Shown here: one piece after another, positions 9,424 through 17,766 of the stretch
Layout of the letters: each line of letters starts with the position of its first letter
Position numbering within the stretch: position 1 is the stretch's first letter
Origin: Alphaproteobacteria bacterium
Lineage (GTDB): Bacteria; Pseudomonadota; Alphaproteobacteria; UBA6615
Direction of reading: 5' to 3'
Assembly (NCBI GenBank): GCA_028279245.1
Contig: JANQOE010000128.1
Coordinates: forward strand, 1-64,000
Length of the DNA: 64,000 nt
The notes under the pieces: generated by a model
What the model saw: the letters and a program-made list of their open reading frames with translations, nothing else
Told to the model about the DNA's origin: nothing
The model's database searches: none
Position numbers and translations under genes: made by a program

Positions 9424-10587
9424 TCAGTTTCGATACGGATCGGCCGCGTCGCGCAAGCCATCGCCAAAGAAGTTTAGTGCCAAAACAGAAATGACAACCA
9501 TGCCTCCCGGCGCGAGTAACCACGGTGCCAATGCCACGGAGCGCAGGTTCTGCGCCTCCTGCAGCAACACCCCCCAGCTGATCGCTGGGAACCGTAGGCC
9601 TAGTCCCAAGAAGCTAAGTGCGGTCTCGGCAATGATCATTTCGGGCACCGCAAGCGTCAACGCTGCGATGATATGGCTCATGAAAGACGGCACCATGTGA
9701 CGTAGGATAATGCGGGTCTGCGATGTCCCACTGAGCCTCGCGGCCATAATAAAGTCTTCTTCGCGCAACGCTAACGCTCGTCCGCGCACCACCTGAGCGA
9801 GTCCTGTCCAACCGATCAAAGAGAGAATGATCGTGATTGAGAAATAGATCTGCATGATTGACCAGTCAGACGGTAATGCTGCTGCAAGGCCAAGCCATAG
9901 TGGAATTGTCGGCATTGAACGAACAAACTCGATGACACGCTGCAGTACAATGTCCACTACACCTCCAAAATAACCCGATATACCACCAATAATAATGCCA
10001 ATGACAAAGCTCAGAAGGACGCCAACAAGCCCGATAGACATCGAGATTCGGGTGCCATAGACGATGCGGCTGAATAGGTCGCGGCCCTGTTTGTCCGACC
10101 CCAACAAGAAAAATTTTGCATCCGGGTCAGCGACGCCGAAAAGGTGAATATCGGATTGAAACACGCCCCACATTTTGTAAGGGTCACCACGAACCAAGAG
10201 CCGAATTGGGTGACGCACCGTGGTGTCATCCGCAAACTCTAGCTCAAAAGTATCCGGATTCCGGACGCTGGTGGTGCCGAAGACAAACGGGCGCAGGTGG
10301 AACTGACCGGAATTGTCGAAGAAGTGGATCTGTGTCGGACTCTGATACGCGTTCAAGGCGTTTTGCTTTTCCGGATCGTGCGGCGCGATGAACTCAGCGA
10401 ACGCAGCAATCACGTATAGCATAATCACAACGACCGCGGATGCGACTGCCAGCCGATGACGCCGGAACTTCAACCACATCAGGTAACTGGGCGAAGCGAC
10501 CGAGAGGTCCACACGTTTTTGGAGCGCCAGTCGCTCAGGTCCCGGGGTCACACTGTCTGTTGGTACCGCGGCAGTTTTGTCAGACAT
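9424..10587 (-). CDS. peptide-type ABC transporter permease, OppC/DppC type
   Basis: This is an inner-membrane permease of the OppC/DppC family, 387 residues. It has the family's N-terminal cytoplasmic extension and first membrane helix near residue 50 (HRLAVASAVVVIMLYVIAAF), a periplasmic insert, and a C-terminal five-helix core containing the EAA loop (RLSGTSQTRIILRHMVPSF). The periplasmic insert between the first two helices is about 150 residues, longer than in standard DppC, and is the type seen in permeases paired with large solute-binding proteins. It follows the OppB-like gene by 11 bases. Confidence 0.94.
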   Translation of the reverse strand: MSDKTAAVPTDSVTPGPERLALQKRVDLSVASPSYLMWLKFRRHRLAVASAVVVIMLYVIAAFAEFIAPHDPEKQNALNAYQSPTQIHFFDNSGQFHLRPFVFGTTSVRNPDTFELEFADDTTVRHPIRLLVRGDPYKMWGVFQSDIHLFGVADPDAKFFLLGSDKQGRDLFSRIVYGTRISMSIGLVGVLLSFVIGIIIGGISGYFGGVVDIVLQRVIEFVRSMPTIPLWLGLAAALPSDWSIMQIYFSITIILSLIGWTGLAQVVRGRALALREEDFIMAARLSGTSQTRIILRHMVPSFMSHIIAALTLAVPEMIIAETALSFLGLGLRFPAISWGVLLQEAQNLRSVALAPWLLAPGGMVVISVLALNFFGDGLRDAADPYRN

Positions 10588-10598
10588 CGGCTACGGGC

Positions 10599-11582
10599 CT
10601 AGTGAAAGCGAATACGTGGGTCTAACCACGCCAGCAGAATGTCGGATACCAAAGTTCCGACAACGGTGAGCACGCTGAGTAGCAGAAGGATCGCACCCGC
10701 CAAAAACATGTCTTGCGACTGTAATGCGGTTAAGAGCATAGGGCCCGTTGTTGGAAGGTTAAGTACGACCGATACTATTATCGATCCAGAAACGAGACCG
10801 GGCAAAGTCCAACCGATTGTGCTGACAAATGGATTCAGCGCTACGCGAACTGGATACTTCAGCACCAGCTTCGCTTCGCTCATTCCTTTTGCACGTGCTG
10901 TTGTGACATACAGCTTGGGCAGTTCGTCGAGTAGATTGGCGCGCATTATTCGAATGAGACCGGCGATGCCACCAATCGCCAGGACGAGTGCGGGAATCCA
11001 CAGGTGCGAGAGAAAATCAATAGCCTTGGCGACGCTCCAGGGGGCATCTACATATTCTGGCGAAAAAAGTCCCCCGACGGACGTGCCAAACGTAGAGAAA
11101 CCCCACCACATAAGGACAAGCGCCAGCAAGAAGTTCGGAATACCAAGACCAACAAAGCTGATGAAGGTGAAAACGTAGTCAGTGACCGAATACTGCTTTA
11201 CAGCGGAGTAAACGCCGATGGGCAGAGAGATGACCCATACCAGCAACAAGGACGCCACCGACAGCAGAATAGTCAACGCCATCCTTTCACCAATGAGTTC
11301 GGAGACGGGGCGTTGCCACTGAAATGAGAACCCGAAGTCTCCCGTCAGAACTCCCGAGAGCCACTTCCAGTACTGCACCCAGACTGAGTCACCAAGGCCG
11401 TATTGTTCACGCAGGGCGTCGGCTTGCGCCTGGTCCACGATTTGGCCCGCGGACTCCAGGGTAGCGACATACGCCGTCAAGAAGTCGCCGGGCGGCAACT
11501 GAATGATTACGAACGAGATCACTGATATCGCGAATACTGTCGGAATCACGAGTATCAGACGGCGAATAATGTATGCGCCCAT
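10599..11582 (-). CDS. peptide-type ABC transporter permease, OppB/DppB type
   Basis: This is the partner permease, 327 residues with six predicted membrane segments. The family N-terminus (YIIRRLILVIPTVFAISVIS) and the EAA loop ARAKGMSEAKLVLKYPVRVA are both present. It makes the heterodimeric channel with the OppC-like protein. The start at 11582 gives MGAYIIRRL, the usual N-terminus, and is 75 bases downstream of the solute-binding protein gene. No terminator is evident in that gap, so the operon probably continues through it. Confidence 0.95.
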   Translation of the reverse strand: MGAYIIRRLILVIPTVFAISVISFVIIQLPPGDFLTAYVATLESAGQIVDQAQADALREQYGLGDSVWVQYWKWLSGVLTGDFGFSFQWQRPVSELIGERMALTILLSVASLLLVWVISLPIGVYSAVKQYSVTDYVFTFISFVGLGIPNFLLALVLMWWGFSTFGTSVGGLFSPEYVDAPWSVAKAIDFLSHLWIPALVLAIGGIAGLIRIMRANLLDELPKLYVTTARAKGMSEAKLVLKYPVRVALNPFVSTIGWTLPGLVSGSIIVSVVLNLPTTGPMLLTALQSQDMFLAGAILLLLSVLTVVGTLVSDILLAWLDPRIRFH

Positions 11583-11657
11583 GGGCCACGTCTCGCAAAG
11601 TGGGTTCTCGGTTGCTGGCCGACGTCGCGTTCGCGGGCCAACAACCGAGAGGTCAGC

Positions 11658-13646
11658 CTATTGCTTAATAAACCACTGCTCCGGCTGCAGGCTGTGCCAG
11701 AACCAGTTCGCGGCGCCCCACCAGTATCGATCAACTTCAGTTCCGAAGACGTTCTCGACGTCGTTTCGGACGATCACAGGCTGTGGCGCCTGGCCGACTG
11801 TACCTATCACATAGAGGACATCTGCAGTGAGGTCGTAGACCTTGCGCGCGGCCGCTTCGTATTCGGGCGAACCCACCACCGTTTTTTGCCAATCCAGGTA
11901 GGCGGCGTGAAGAGCCTTCGCCTCCGCGGGCGGCTCAACTCCGGCAGCGCCGCCCGAGTTGAACCAATTCTGCCACTCGCGCGCATACCGGATCATTGAT
12001 CCGCCGCCGGGCCCGAGCTTTCCGGATCCGGCGTAGGCGTATGCAGTTCGCTCTAACATGCGGTCGACATGCCAAGCCGTCGCATGTTGCTCCTGCGAGT
12101 TCAGGCGTTCGCTCAGGTAGCCCCGTTCACGCGCTGCCGCATCGGCGACCACGCCGAGTTGCTGCCAGTGCTTCACTACAAGCTCCACGACCTCTTTCTT
12201 TGGGCCTTCCTGAGGCAGGTACTCGAGTTGAAACGCCAGCGGTTGGCCGTCCGGACGCAACCGGACGCCGTTCCCGTCCCGCTCGGCCAAGCCTAGCTCG
12301 TCAAGTAATGCGTTCGCCTTGGCCGTGTCGAACTCCGCAAAGTGCGCGGCCCACTGTGGGTCGAAGAAGCTCGCTGTTTCGTTGACCGTCGCTTGGCGGG
12401 GGGTACCTTGGCCGAGGAAGACAAGCTCATTAATCTCGTCGCGATTGATGCCGAGCGACAAAGCCTGTCGGAACCGGACGTCGGTGAACAATGCATTTAG
12501 CACGGGATCCGGGTGCAGCTGGTTGAACGCTATTGCAACGTCGGCCCCCCGTTCACTAAAAACTAGCTTCGTTTGGTAATTGCCCGCTTCTTCGCCCCGC
12601 CGAATGATCGGGAAGTTGACCAGCTGAAGATCAAGACCTGCGACCGATAGTTCGCCTGACACAGCCTTGAGGTTCATTACCTCCGCGTTGGTTGTGTATT
12701 CCACGGTCATATGGTCCACGTAGGGCAACTGATTACCTTCGGTGTCTACCTTGAAGTAATATGGATTGCGCTCGTACTGCTGCCGCTGACTGTCCGCAGA
12801 TGTTGGAATCCATGGCGACAAAACTGGCATGCTTGGGTTACTGGCACCGTAGTGGTGTGAATCTGAGTCACCATCGATCATTGTGGTGAAGTATTGCTGC
12901 CAGGAGTTGAACCCCGCTGCCTTCGCCTCGGCGTCGACATTGGAATTGTATTTGGGGTGGAATTGGCGCGCGTAGTGAGCCGGACGAAACGGCTCAATGG
13001 GTGCACCAGAGAAATGAATTAGGTTGAAAGAGGGGAAGGGCGCGGCGAACGAGAACCGGATTGTATGGTCGTCAATCCTTTCGATGCCAAACCGCTCCCC
13101 ATCATGGAGCCAGACGCCTTGCGGAGCAGAGTATAGGTCCGAATTATACTTCCAGTCTTCGAAGTAGAAGATAATGTCATCGGCTGAGAACGGAGTGCCG
13201 TCCGACCACAAGACACCTTTACGAAGGGTGATCACGCACTCGGTTAGATCGTCGTTGAATTCGAAGCCGGTGGCGAGTTCGGGGTAAACTTCTCTCAGGT
13301 CATTCGAAAAACGGAACAGACCTGTGGTTTGACCTATCTGCAGATCGTTTGTTGTTTCCGGCGCCATGCCTGCGCCCGTCAATCGGCCGCCATAGGTGCC
13401 GACTCTATTCGTCGGCTCCACCACGAGCGGCTCCTTGGGCAGGCGTTCGGCAACGGGGGGCAGCTCGCCCCGCGCCACTCGATCCGCGAGCATTGGCGCT
13501 TCGTTGAACTGCGATGGCTGCGCCAGGCTCTCTCGGACGAGTACTGGCGGTAACGCAAATGCCCCGAGAGCCGCACCGGCAATCATTCGTTGGAAATCGC
13601 GTCGGCTGATTCCGCCACCTTGGATGGCAACGTCCCTTTTCTTCAT
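11658..13646 (-). CDS. extracellular solute-binding protein family 5 with Tat signal
   Basis: This is the substrate-capturing periplasmic protein of the importer, 662 residues, larger than typical DppA/OppA (about 530-550). A twin-arginine signal is visible: SRRDFQRM near residues 14-21, followed by a hydrophobic stretch ending ALPPVLVRESLAQ. Family 5 features include ECVITLRKGVLWSDGTPFSA and INRDEINELVF. The ATG at 13646 is chosen because GGGAGGA sits 6-7 bases upstream; an upstream in-frame ATG at 13769 lies before the signal peptide and has no such site. Family 5 proteins bind peptides, sugars, opines or metals, so the ligand is open. Its promoter is divergent from the SDR gene. Confidence 0.92.
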   Translation of the reverse strand: MKKRDVAIQGGGISRRDFQRMIAGAALGAFALPPVLVRESLAQPSQFNEAPMLADRVARGELPPVAERLPKEPLVVEPTNRVGTYGGRLTGAGMAPETTNDLQIGQTTGLFRFSNDLREVYPELATGFEFNDDLTECVITLRKGVLWSDGTPFSADDIIFYFEDWKYNSDLYSAPQGVWLHDGERFGIERIDDHTIRFSFAAPFPSFNLIHFSGAPIEPFRPAHYARQFHPKYNSNVDAEAKAAGFNSWQQYFTTMIDGDSDSHHYGASNPSMPVLSPWIPTSADSQRQQYERNPYYFKVDTEGNQLPYVDHMTVEYTTNAEVMNLKAVSGELSVAGLDLQLVNFPIIRRGEEAGNYQTKLVFSERGADVAIAFNQLHPDPVLNALFTDVRFRQALSLGINRDEINELVFLGQGTPRQATVNETASFFDPQWAAHFAEFDTAKANALLDELGLAERDGNGVRLRPDGQPLAFQLEYLPQEGPKKEVVELVVKHWQQLGVVADAAARERGYLSERLNSQEQHATAWHVDRMLERTAYAYAGSGKLGPGGGSMIRYAREWQNWFNSGGAAGVEPPAEAKALHAAYLDWQKTVVGSPEYEAAARKVYDLTADVLYVIGTVGQAPQPVIVRNDVENVFGTEVDRYWWGAANWFWHSLQPEQWFIKQ

Positions 13647-13980
13647 CTGATCCTCCCTCGTCGTCACCTTCGGGCCGGTGACGCTGTTGTCCCTTGGTTT
13701 GCTGGGAACGCCGCGCGGCGTTCGAGCGGTCAACTCATGGACAAAATGTACTGGTACAAAGTCGTCCAATCCAGTAATGTGAGGTTAGGCCATCTAAAGT
13801 TTTAGTGTCAACTCTGAAAGATCATCCGACGGGCGAACCTTCCATCCTCGGAAAAAATCGTGGCATATGCTGAGGTTGACACATGACAAGCCCGGCCAGT
13901 ACATTCAAAGTGTACTGTTGAGTGGCTCAAATTGTAGTGTTTATTGAGCCTTATATGATTGGTTGAAGGAGAGAGCGGAA
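13647..13980. promoter_or_regulatory. divergent promoter region with two GTAC-centred inverted repeats
   Basis: This 334-base stretch separates the importer operon (minus) from the SDR-DUF6807-MocR operon (plus). It holds two related repeats: TGTAC-TG-GTACA at 13747-13758, and AGTACA-N7-TGTACT at 13898-13916. Both are built from TGTAC half sites. It is AT-richer to the eye than the flanking genes. A MocR-type regulator is encoded two genes downstream, so these are reasonable candidate operators. The ribosome-binding site AAGGAGAGAG before 13981 is strong. Confidence 0.55.
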
Positions 13981-14772
13981 ATGGGGAGCCGACTGCAAGG
14001 AAAGGTTGCGATCGTGACCGGCGGCGCGGGTGGTATTGGCGAGGCAACGGTCCGGTTGTTCGCCGGTGAGGGCGCGCAAGTGATGATATTCGACAAAGAT
14101 GAAGCGGCGAGTCGCCAGGTCGTAGACAGCGTGGCGTCGACCGGGGCGACGGTTGACTACACCATCGCCAGCCTGGACGTGGAATCAGAGGCCGAGAAGG
14201 CCGTCACTAGAACGGTGGAGAGGTTCGGCAAGCTCGATGTGTTGATCAATGTCGCCGCCGTGCGGGTTCGCGGCACCGTTCCGGACTCCACATCAGAGCA
14301 GTGGGATTTCATCTGGGGCGCAAATGTCTTGGCCGTGTCGCATTGCTGTAAATTCGCGATCCCAGAGATGAAGAAGAACGGCGGCGGCAGCATCGTCACC
14401 GTGTCTTCGGCGAACGCTACCGTTGGTCGGCCGGGAATGGGCCTTTACGACGCGACGAAGGCTGCCGTTCTCGCGATGACCCGATCCATGGCCTGCGATC
14501 ATGCGCAGGACAATATTCGCGTGAACGCGACCTCTCCCGGGCCGACACTGACAAACTACCACATCAAGAGGCGGGCTCAGTCGACTGGAAAATCCGTTGA
14601 AGATGTCGAGGCGGAGATGCGGGCAGAAGGCGCGCCGCATACGCTCTTGGGTCGGCAGGCAGAACCGCTTGAACAAGCTTATCCATTGCTATGGCTGGCG
14701 AGTGACGAATCGTCATACGTCACTGGCGCCGACTTCGCTATCGATGGAGGGATTTCGGGGTTGCGGGATTAG
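13981..14772 (+). CDS. SDR family NAD(P)-dependent oxidoreductase
   Basis: This is a classical short-chain dehydrogenase of 263 residues. The cofactor motif TGGAGGIG is at residues 13-20, the N-A-A variant of NNAG is near 90-93, the catalytic serine is near S142-S143, and Y156-x3-K160 is in YDATK. D38 after the second strand (MIFDKD) suggests NAD rather than NADP. The ATG at 13981 is preferred over an in-frame TTG at 13963 because AAGGAGAGAG precedes it at the right distance. It heads an operon with a DUF6807 gene and a MocR-type regulator. The substrate is unknown, presumably a sugar- or polyol-like compound taken up by the divergent importer. Confidence 0.92.
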   Translation: MGSRLQGKVAIVTGGAGGIGEATVRLFAGEGAQVMIFDKDEAASRQVVDSVASTGATVDYTIASLDVESEAEKAVTRTVERFGKLDVLINVAAVRVRGTVPDSTSEQWDFIWGANVLAVSHCCKFAIPEMKKNGGGSIVTVSSANATVGRPGMGLYDATKAAVLAMTRSMACDHAQDNIRVNATSPGPTLTNYHIKRRAQSTGKSVEDVEAEMRAEGAPHTLLGRQAEPLEQAYPLLWLASDESSYVTGADFAIDGGISGLRD

Positions 14773-14823
14773 GCACGCGCAGCGTGACCTCGAGGCACCT
14801 AAACGAAGTGCGAGCAACTTGAA

Positions 14824-15651
14824 ATGACCGATCAATCGCTGATCTTCTCTGGCGACAGCGAGACAATCCAGCTGAGTCAGATTTCCGGGGAGCACGTTCT
14901 GACGCAGCAAGTCCCGGAAACCGGGCGCCCGTTCATTCATCCCATAACGGCTCCTGATGGGGTTGGTGTTCTGACGCAAGACCGGCCAGACCATCACCCC
15001 TGGCAGCGTGGCTTGTATACCGGGTTCAACCTCGTCAACGGCATTGGCTTTTGGCGTGACGAGCCTGGCGACGGTACCTTCGAAGCGACTCTGTCCGGTG
15101 AGCCTGTCGCAGAAGGGTCTGTGGCGAGATGGGTGGTGCACAACAAGTGGCGCCATCCGGATGGAACACAGCTGTTGTTCGAAGAACAGTCTTGGACGCT
15201 ACAGCGGGACGAGGCTGCTTACATCATCGATTTGGATTGGTCCCTAACGGCGTCGACTTCAGTCGAGATTGGACAGTTCATGGCAGGCGGTCTGTTTCTC
15301 CGAATGCCGTTTGACCCTGAGGTTGGTGCCGCCGCCCTGAACAGCGAAGGCCTTTGCGACCTTGAAGCAGAGAAACAGCGCGCTCGTTGGGCGGCGGTCG
15401 CAATGCCGGTAGCCGGGCGTACTAATCCGGTGGGCTTCGCCATATTGGATCATCCGGACAACCCAAATCATCCCACGACCTGGCGTGTGGACAATGAGTA
15501 CGGTCTGTCACCAAGCCGTGTCATTGCTGAAACTTGGTCGATTCAGAAAGATGATGTGGACCGGTACGCTTTCCGCCTCTTCGTCTTTTGTGGTCAGATC
15601 GACCGTGATCGAATCGAGAATGTGTGGCGACAGTTCGCGGCCAACAAATAA
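14824..15651 (+). CDS. DUF6807 (PmoA-like) family protein
   Basis: The 275-residue protein matches the DUF6807 family, sometimes labelled methane oxygenase PmoA in databases although it is a soluble beta-rich protein unrelated in role to particulate methane monooxygenase. The characteristic block is RPFIHPITAPDGVGVLT, then RPDHHPWQRGL with its histidine cluster, and a late NHPTTWRVDNEYGLSPSR. Members are often found with sugar dehydrogenases and ABC importers in catabolic clusters; that fits the SDR gene 51 bases upstream. No signal peptide is seen. Its reaction is not established. Confidence 0.8.
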   Translation: MTDQSLIFSGDSETIQLSQISGEHVLTQQVPETGRPFIHPITAPDGVGVLTQDRPDHHPWQRGLYTGFNLVNGIGFWRDEPGDGTFEATLSGEPVAEGSVARWVVHNKWRHPDGTQLLFEEQSWTLQRDEAAYIIDLDWSLTASTSVEIGQFMAGGLFLRMPFDPEVGAAALNSEGLCDLEAEKQRARWAAVAMPVAGRTNPVGFAILDHPDNPNHPTTWRVDNEYGLSPSRVIAETWSIQKDDVDRYAFRLFVFCGQIDRDRIENVWRQFAANK

Positions 15652-15676
15652 GTGGTGGAGTAACGCTCCACTCAAA
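15652..15676 (+). terminator. hairpin just after the DUF6807 stop
   Basis: GTGGAG-TAACG-CTCCAC forms a six-pair stem with a five-base loop at 15655-15671, directly after the DUF6807 stop. It is not followed by a T-run, so at best it is a weak terminator, attenuator or mRNA-stability element before the MocR gene. Confidence 0.3.
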
Positions 15677-15714
15677 TCGGACGACGGAGTAGCGAGATTC
15701 CCATAGTAGAAGAA

Positions 15715-17214
15715 TTGCGGGCCGACTTCGCGTCGGTAGCGTCGACGACCACGCGCCAGGAAGCGATTGCCAAGGTCATCGAGAATGCCATCGATGCAGG
15801 TACACTGATGCCGGGCACGCGGTTGCCCACTGTTCGTGCGTTCTCAAACGAACTGGCGGTGAGTGCATCTACGGTGCTGGCTGCGTACAACCTGCTCCGG
15901 TCCCGCGGCAGGATCTCGGGGGAAGTTGGCCGAGGGACTTTCGTCAAGGCGCGGCCGGCACAGCCGCCGTCTGCCGTCTCCGGGAGTGGTTTTCACGGCC
16001 ATCCGTCAGCTTCGGAAAAGCATCCTCCTTGGCGGCGTCGCACGGTTCAGAGTTCTGCCACCCGCCTCATCAGTGCACACCCGCGTGCTTTGGATTGTAC
16101 TCGCGGGAAGCCCGACACATCACTCATCGCGGCCGACGCCATTGCGCGCGCGGCAAAGAACGCGGCGAGCCAAGTAGACGCCGCGGACCTGCAATACGCT
16201 GGTCCGTCTCCAATCCCCGCTTTGCGCAAAGCACTGCTGCCGCGTTTGAAGCGAGAGGGTATTGCAGATAGCAGTTGTGAGATTGTGGTGGGCTCGTCGG
16301 CTCAGCAGCTAATGGTCATGTCATTGTCCCTCGCGGGCCGGCTACGGCCAAACGGGCCGCGTGTCGTCGCTGTTGAGGAACCAGGTTATCAGACGGTGTT
16401 CGATGCTTTCGAGTACCTCGGTTACACGCTTGTTGGTATGGAACTCGACGATCAAGGCGTGTTGCCCAGTTCATTGGATGCCGCTTTGCGTAAGGGGGCG
16501 AGTGCTGCTTTGTTTACGCCCTGCGCAGTTAACCCACTTGGCGTCTCGTGGACAGAGGAGCGGCGCCACGCGATCGCCCAAGTCTTAGGCGCACATCCCA
16601 ACACTCTCGCTATAGAGGACGACCAGTTCGCCGATCTCGCGACGACTCGACCCGGATCGCTCCTGGGCACGCCCGTCGGCGAGCGTTCTGTGTACATACG
16701 TAGTTTTTCGAAGTCTATTGCCCCGGACATTCGTGTCGCTGTTGCCGTGGCTTGCCCTCGATTGGCGAACCTGTTGGGTGAAGCCAAGAGCATACTTGAC
16801 GGCTGGACCTCCCACATGTCTCAGCGAATACTTGCGCACGTCCTTACCGACCCAGACACCGATATCGCCTTAAATCGTGCGCGAGAGTCTTATTGCCTCC
16901 GTCGGACAACGATAACGGATATCCTAAACAACGGTCTTGCGGGTTCAGGCGCCAAGGTTTCGGGTTCGGACGGTCTTAACGTTTGGATTGAATTGCCCAT
17001 CGGAACCACGGCGTCCGCGGTTATTGATCGCGCGGCAGAGCTTGGCGTTCTACTTGTTTCGGGCGAGCCCTTCTACATTCGCCCCGGTCAGCAGGGCGTT
17101 ATTAGAATGAGCATAAGCGGCATTTCCGACAGCCAATCTGCCGATGCCGCCAAACGCGTAGTTCAGGCCATTCAAACGGGCACTGAAAACCTCAGTATGG
17201 CTATACCAATCTAG
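15715..17214 (+). CDS. MocR-type transcriptional regulator (GntR HTH plus aminotransferase domain)
   Basis: This is a 499-residue fusion of an N-terminal GntR winged helix-turn-helix (about residues 10-80, with PGTRLPTVRAFSNELAVS) to a fold-type I aminotransferase domain that binds PLP (lysine K333 in SFSKSIAPDIR). MocR proteins usually act as PLP- or effector-responsive regulators of neighbouring genes. The start is TTG at 15715, with GTAGAAGAA before it; no ATG is available before the HTH. It lies downstream of the SDR and DUF6807 genes rather than divergent from them, so it probably acts on the shared divergent promoter at 13647-13980. Confidence 0.92.
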   Translation: MRADFASVASTTTRQEAIAKVIENAIDAGTLMPGTRLPTVRAFSNELAVSASTVLAAYNLLRSRGRISGEVGRGTFVKARPAQPPSAVSGSGFHGHPSASEKHPPWRRRTVQSSATRLISAHPRALDCTRGKPDTSLIAADAIARAAKNAASQVDAADLQYAGPSPIPALRKALLPRLKREGIADSSCEIVVGSSAQQLMVMSLSLAGRLRPNGPRVVAVEEPGYQTVFDAFEYLGYTLVGMELDDQGVLPSSLDAALRKGASAALFTPCAVNPLGVSWTEERRHAIAQVLGAHPNTLAIEDDQFADLATTRPGSLLGTPVGERSVYIRSFSKSIAPDIRVAVAVACPRLANLLGEAKSILDGWTSHMSQRILAHVLTDPDTDIALNRARESYCLRRTTITDILNNGLAGSGAKVSGSDGLNVWIELPIGTTASAVIDRAAELGVLLVSGEPFYIRPGQQGVIRMSISGISDSQSADAAKRVVQAIQTGTENLSMAIPI

Positions 17215-17226
17215 AAAAAACTGTTG

Positions 17227-17664
17227 CTAGGAGCGTAGTCTTTCTCCGAGCGCAGTGATGCCCACCGCAAAGGTATTCCTTCCAACCTTCTCAATGACCG
17301 CGGCCTCGTCATCGGGTGCTACATCAAAGCTGGCCATCCATTCCACCAATGTAGCGTTGCGTTCTGAAATGGGCGTGCACCGGAAAGTCGCTATATAGTT
17401 CGTTATTGGCATAGGAGAGACGATGATGTCATACACAAGTGTATGGTTGCGATCATCCAAAGCCAGCAACGTTTCCCGCAAGTGACCGCCGTCCATCAGC
17501 TTGAAATTGCGGATGCAGCCTACTTGATCGCTTGCTTTGTTGTCTTCGATGAATGATTCAGCGATAACTGGATGCCACTCAGCGTGCCCGTTGAAGTCCC
17601 GCGCGTACGGCCAAACCTGATCAATAGATACATCGATTATATCACTGACATAAACCTGAGCCAC
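17227..17664 (-). CDS. SRPBCC family protein (polyketide cyclase/START-like)
   Basis: This is a small START/Bet v1-fold protein of 145 residues. The typical order is visible: an N-terminal strand and helix with DIIDVSIDQVWPYARDFNGH, the AEWHPVIAESF turn, and a long C-terminal helix (EKVGRNTFAVGITALGERL). These proteins form a deep hydrophobic cavity; function ranges from cyclases to lipid carriers and cannot be told here. The GTG at 17664 is chosen because GGAGA lies about 7 bases upstream, whereas an upstream ATG would add a non-conserved 22-residue leader. It is 12 bases from the convergent MocR gene and lies downstream of the UPF0261 gene on the same strand. Confidence 0.82.
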   Translation of the reverse strand: MAQVYVSDIIDVSIDQVWPYARDFNGHAEWHPVIAESFIEDNKASDQVGCIRNFKLMDGGHLRETLLALDDRNHTLVYDIIVSPMPITNYIATFRCTPISERNATLVEWMASFDVAPDDEAAVIEKVGRNTFAVGITALGERLRS

Positions 17665-17766
17665 AGGTGTTTCTCCCAATGTACGTTGCGAGCATCTTAC
17701 CAAACTTGACCGATGGTACCAATCACCCAATGCCGAAACTTGCGTGATTTTTGGCCACTCCCCCTG

